This document shows, piece after piece, positions 61,568 to 64,000 of a stretch of DNA of 64,000 nucleotides (positions are counted from its first letter, which is position 1; each line of letters begins with the position of its first letter). The stretch covers positions 1-64,000 of the forward strand of contig NZ_FQZU01000012.1 in the NCBI RefSeq assembly GCF_900142135.1. Reading direction: 5' to 3'. The position numbers and the translations under genes were made by a program. Below the pieces are notes generated by a model that searched no databases, was not told the DNA's origin, and worked only from the letters and a program-made list of their open reading frames with translations. This DNA comes from Desulfatibacillum alkenivorans DSM 16219 (lineage in GTDB: Bacteria; Desulfobacterota; Desulfobacteria; Desulfobacterales; Desulfatibacillaceae).

Positions 61568-61590
61568 ATGGGAAAAAATATCCCATTTTT
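61568..61590 (+). terminator. Candidate weak terminator after the UbiA triad
   Basis: ATGGGA (61568-61573) pairs with TCCCAT (61581-61586), 7-base A-rich loop, then TTTT. Short stem, so only a weak terminator. The gap 61557-61839 holds no credible gene. Confidence 0.45.
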
Positions 61591-61839
61591 ACCTTTAAAT
61601 GGCAGGATTAGGTTTGACATTGCCAAGTCATCCTGATATAAGAGGATTAATCACCCATGCCTGCATTCAGGCTGGGCCGGGGGGGCAAAACAGCCTGTCA
61701 TTCTTGTTTTTTTCCAGTATTAACTCATCGGGCGCGCGTATCGCCGTATAATTATCATCCGTTATAAAACGGCCGTTGATTTCCGGCTCCAGCAATATCC
61801 GCGTATTCCGAAAAATTTACCGCCAGTGGAGGAAATGAC

Positions 61840-62805
61840 GTGCAGACGGAAAGACAACCAACAGACCAGGAACAGGAAGGCAGCGCCGGAAAGGTCGCCT
61901 GGTCCCTCTTGGCCGTTTTTCTGATTGTTTTTCCCCTCATTGCCATAGGCCGCATTATGGTGGCCACGGACGATGAGTTGGCGGACATCCGCGCTCAAGC
62001 GGTTGCAGAGATGGAGATAGACCATCGCAACCTGGCGGTCACCTACGTTTCGTCCTTCGGGTGGAACGAAAGCATGACCAACAGGGCCTACAGCCTGAAC
62101 TACGACGTGGCCGTTTTGAAGATCAACGCCCGAGTGGCCATGCAGGACGTTGAAGGCGACCGCATCGCCGCCCTTAACTACACGGGGTTTTGGGGGGTTT
62201 CCGACGGATGGGATTTCTATGTCGACGCACATACCTTCGGCGATACCACGGGGGTCGGCGATGACGGCATAATGATCATGAACGGAATTCGGGTGGAACT
62301 GGCTTACGACGATATAGACAGCGTGGACCGGCGCTTTTTGTTTTTCCGATTCGGCACCGACGATCAAACCGGCCGCTTTAACGTACAAAATCACATGAGG
62401 TATATCAGCTTTGACGGCATCCTGGACAACAACCTGGAAGAAACGCTAAGCTGGCCGGATAACGATACGGAGCCTTACATGCGGATGAACTATCACCGCC
62501 AGACCCTGGCCGCCAGTCTGCCCTTTGAGACGGGACTTGGGAAGCAGGCGCTTTCTGCGGTCAACTACATGGATTTCGGCGTTGAGTACGATAGCAACGG
62601 CAATCCCGCCAGTTCCGGCCCCACGGACTTTTATATTTCCATCGCTGATACAATTACTGCAAAAAGAGGCACAGCGGTCATTACCAATGACGGCCGGGCT
62701 TTGGGGCCGTGGAACATGGCCAGGAACTCCATTCCCGGAAGAGGGCTCTGGATGCACTTTCAGAGAGGCTTTGTCAGTGCGGAAGTTGATACGGGCAATT
62801 GGTAG
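61840..62805 (+). CDS. Exported protein with N-terminal DDELADIRAQ motif
   Basis: 321 residues from GTG 61840, with GGAGG nine bases upstream. An N-terminal transmembrane helix or signal anchor (WSLLAVFLIVFPLIAIG) is followed by VATDDELADIRAQA. The body is beta-strand rich with Asp/Asn-heavy loops. The N-terminal motif matches that of the next gene (DEDLAEITAQTG). Function unknown. Confidence 0.6.
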   Translation: MQTERQPTDQEQEGSAGKVAWSLLAVFLIVFPLIAIGRIMVATDDELADIRAQAVAEMEIDHRNLAVTYVSSFGWNESMTNRAYSLNYDVAVLKINARVAMQDVEGDRIAALNYTGFWGVSDGWDFYVDAHTFGDTTGVGDDGIMIMNGIRVELAYDDIDSVDRRFLFFRFGTDDQTGRFNVQNHMRYISFDGILDNNLEETLSWPDNDTEPYMRMNYHRQTLAASLPFETGLGKQALSAVNYMDFGVEYDSNGNPASSGPTDFYISIADTITAKRGTAVITNDGRALGPWNMARNSIPGRGLWMHFQRGFVSAEVDTGNW

Positions 62806-62846
62806 CAATCTTCCAAAAAAGCAAAACCTGCAAAGGGTGACCACAG

Positions 62847-63998
62847 ATGATCAAATGGCTGGGCGCAAGCATCGTTGCAATGCTCATGATAATCGTCCTG
62901 ATCAGCCAGGAACCGGCTGGCGCGGGCATGGCGCCCGTGGGGGATGAGGATCTTGCCGAAATCACTGCGCAAACGGGCATCAATCTGTACGGCTCCCTAA
63001 AAGCCACCGCCGGCAACCTCATCATCGCCAGTACGGCGGGCGGGCTGAAACTGGGCGGCTGGCGCCTTAATAACGCCACCACCTCCACGGCGGACCCCGC
63101 CAGCACCACCGACGGAACCATTTCCTTCAGCCAATGGGGGCCTTTTTCCATCAATGTGGGCTATAGGAATGCTCCCGCAGGAAAAAGAGCCGTGCTGCGC
63201 ATCGGCCTGGACGCCCGCGTGAATGATGACGCTCCCACCTGGGTCTTTAAAAATATCCAGATGTGGCAGGATGAAGACTGGAGCAGCTACAGCGGCGCGC
63301 CCTACTATAACGGTGCGGACTGCTTAAGAGACGATCCTTCGGGAAATTTCTGGAACTATGACTGGTCTGCAGCCAATCCTTTGACCGACTTGGAAGAGGG
63401 AACCTACGCAGGCGCGCCAAATACCTACACCGCGGGAAACCACACGGAAGCCGGCTGGATAGACATTGGCGGCCTGTATCTCACCACCATCCATTTGTGG
63501 CAATCCTACATTGATATTTTCAACGACGGACAGACCTCAACCTCCCAGATTCAGGGTTACGGCCGGTTTTTCGGGACGGTGGAGAGGACGACCATCCAGT
63601 GGGGACAGACCTATTTGGACGGCGCCGCGGTCATAGACAACCTGACTTTCAGCCGGCTGCCCGTTTCCACGGGCGGAACCACCGACAACTACATGATCCT
63701 GGGAAACGAAACCGGCGGCGACCCCCTGGTGTGGGATCAAACCTCCAACTTCCGAGACTCCACCGGAACCATCCGCATGAACAACATGCGCATCTGGTTT
63801 CCTTTTGAAGGCTCCCTGACCTGGGATAATTTTGCCATCAGAGACACCAGCTACACCCGCAGCGACGGCCCGGTCGACGCTAATGGATACCTGAACCTGG
63901 GCGCCTTGGAAGTAAATCATCTGCGCGGCACCATCACCATTGACTTTCCCCAACAGGAAAACCCCGACGCCTACGACGGCGGATGGTGGAATTACTAA
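62847..63998 (+). CDS. Exported protein of the DUF6160-like type
   Basis: 383 residues with a signal peptide (LGASIVAMLMIIVLISQEPAGA) and DEDLAEITAQTGINLYGSLK near residue 32. This short motif resembles DUF6160/FilA-like surface proteins. The rest is beta-rich with Gly/Asn/Asp loops and few cysteines. It ends just inside the window (TAA at 63996-63998). It may be part of a surface or pilus-related assembly with the upstream gene. Confidence 0.55.
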   Translation: MIKWLGASIVAMLMIIVLISQEPAGAGMAPVGDEDLAEITAQTGINLYGSLKATAGNLIIASTAGGLKLGGWRLNNATTSTADPASTTDGTISFSQWGPFSINVGYRNAPAGKRAVLRIGLDARVNDDAPTWVFKNIQMWQDEDWSSYSGAPYYNGADCLRDDPSGNFWNYDWSAANPLTDLEEGTYAGAPNTYTAGNHTEAGWIDIGGLYLTTIHLWQSYIDIFNDGQTSTSQIQGYGRFFGTVERTTIQWGQTYLDGAAVIDNLTFSRLPVSTGGTTDNYMILGNETGGDPLVWDQTSNFRDSTGTIRMNNMRIWFPFEGSLTWDNFAIRDTSYTRSDGPVDANGYLNLGALEVNHLRGTITIDFPQQENPDAYDGGWWNY

Positions 63999-64000
63999 GT

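Overview
The window looks like a chromosomal segment from a strictly anaerobic, sulfate-reducing deltaproteobacterium close to Desulfatibacillum/Desulfococcus. This is an inference. It rests on a fumarate-adding glycyl radical enzyme of the alkylsuccinate/benzylsuccinate synthase family, a ferredoxin-dependent 2-oxoacid oxidoreductase, a flavodoxin-ferredoxin fusion, many exported TPR and glycine-rich proteins, and the overall codon use. There are no rRNA or tRNA genes and no CRISPR array.

Layout. 1-230 is the start of an IS1380-type transposase cut by the window edge. 503-10346 holds two exported proteins with dockerin-like C-termini flanking a reverse-strand group (EFR1-type ferredoxin, MFS transporter, DUF3124 protein, DNA methyltransferase with a 33-bp repeat tail). 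10862-14301 (reverse) is a four-subunit 2-oxoacid:ferredoxin oxidoreductase operon plus a P-loop ATPase. ATP-type PEP carboxykinase (pckA) follows on the other strand. 16338-18436 holds a 46-residue membrane protein, a divergent acyltransferase and a membrane protein. 18433-29542 is a surface glycosylation cluster: two GT4 enzymes, DUF2304, GT2, two TMTC-like GT-C/TPR membrane proteins and two B12-binding radical SAM enzymes. 29625-37753 carries a Sel1 protein, Mpl, alanine racemase, an MscS channel, an FdhD-like protein without the usual cysteine loop, and a TPR lipoprotein.

37875-39458 is an AT-rich cassette of two coiled-coil proteins, bounded by inverted GGGGACGTCC copies. After a REP element and a Bcp peroxiredoxin comes the metabolic centrepiece at 40945-50448: a locus for anaerobic hydrocarbon activation. 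It has two distinct glycyl radical activases, the catalytic subunit AssA, small cysteine-rich subunits, three related Cys2-Cys2 mini-proteins, a MoxR ATPase and a VWA protein with a HEXXH site. A flavin-fold protein, a SlyD-like isomerase, an enoyl-CoA hydratase and a nitronate-monooxygenase-like protein follow.

53947-57775 is an unusual TRAP transporter. Its small subunit is fused to an extracytoplasmic Cache-like sensor domain, a TatT lipoprotein follows, and no solute-binding protein gene is nearby. The rest has a DUF4125 protein, a UbiA-family prenyltransferase between two paralogous membrane proteins, and two exported proteins sharing an N-terminal motif.

The strongest candidates for undescribed biology are the Cache-DctQ fusion transporter and the accessory gene set around assA (three paralogous mini-proteins plus MoxR and metallopeptidase-VWA). 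Next come the UbiA sandwich and several families of palindromic intergenic repeats. All assignments come from reading the sequence; no database search was run.
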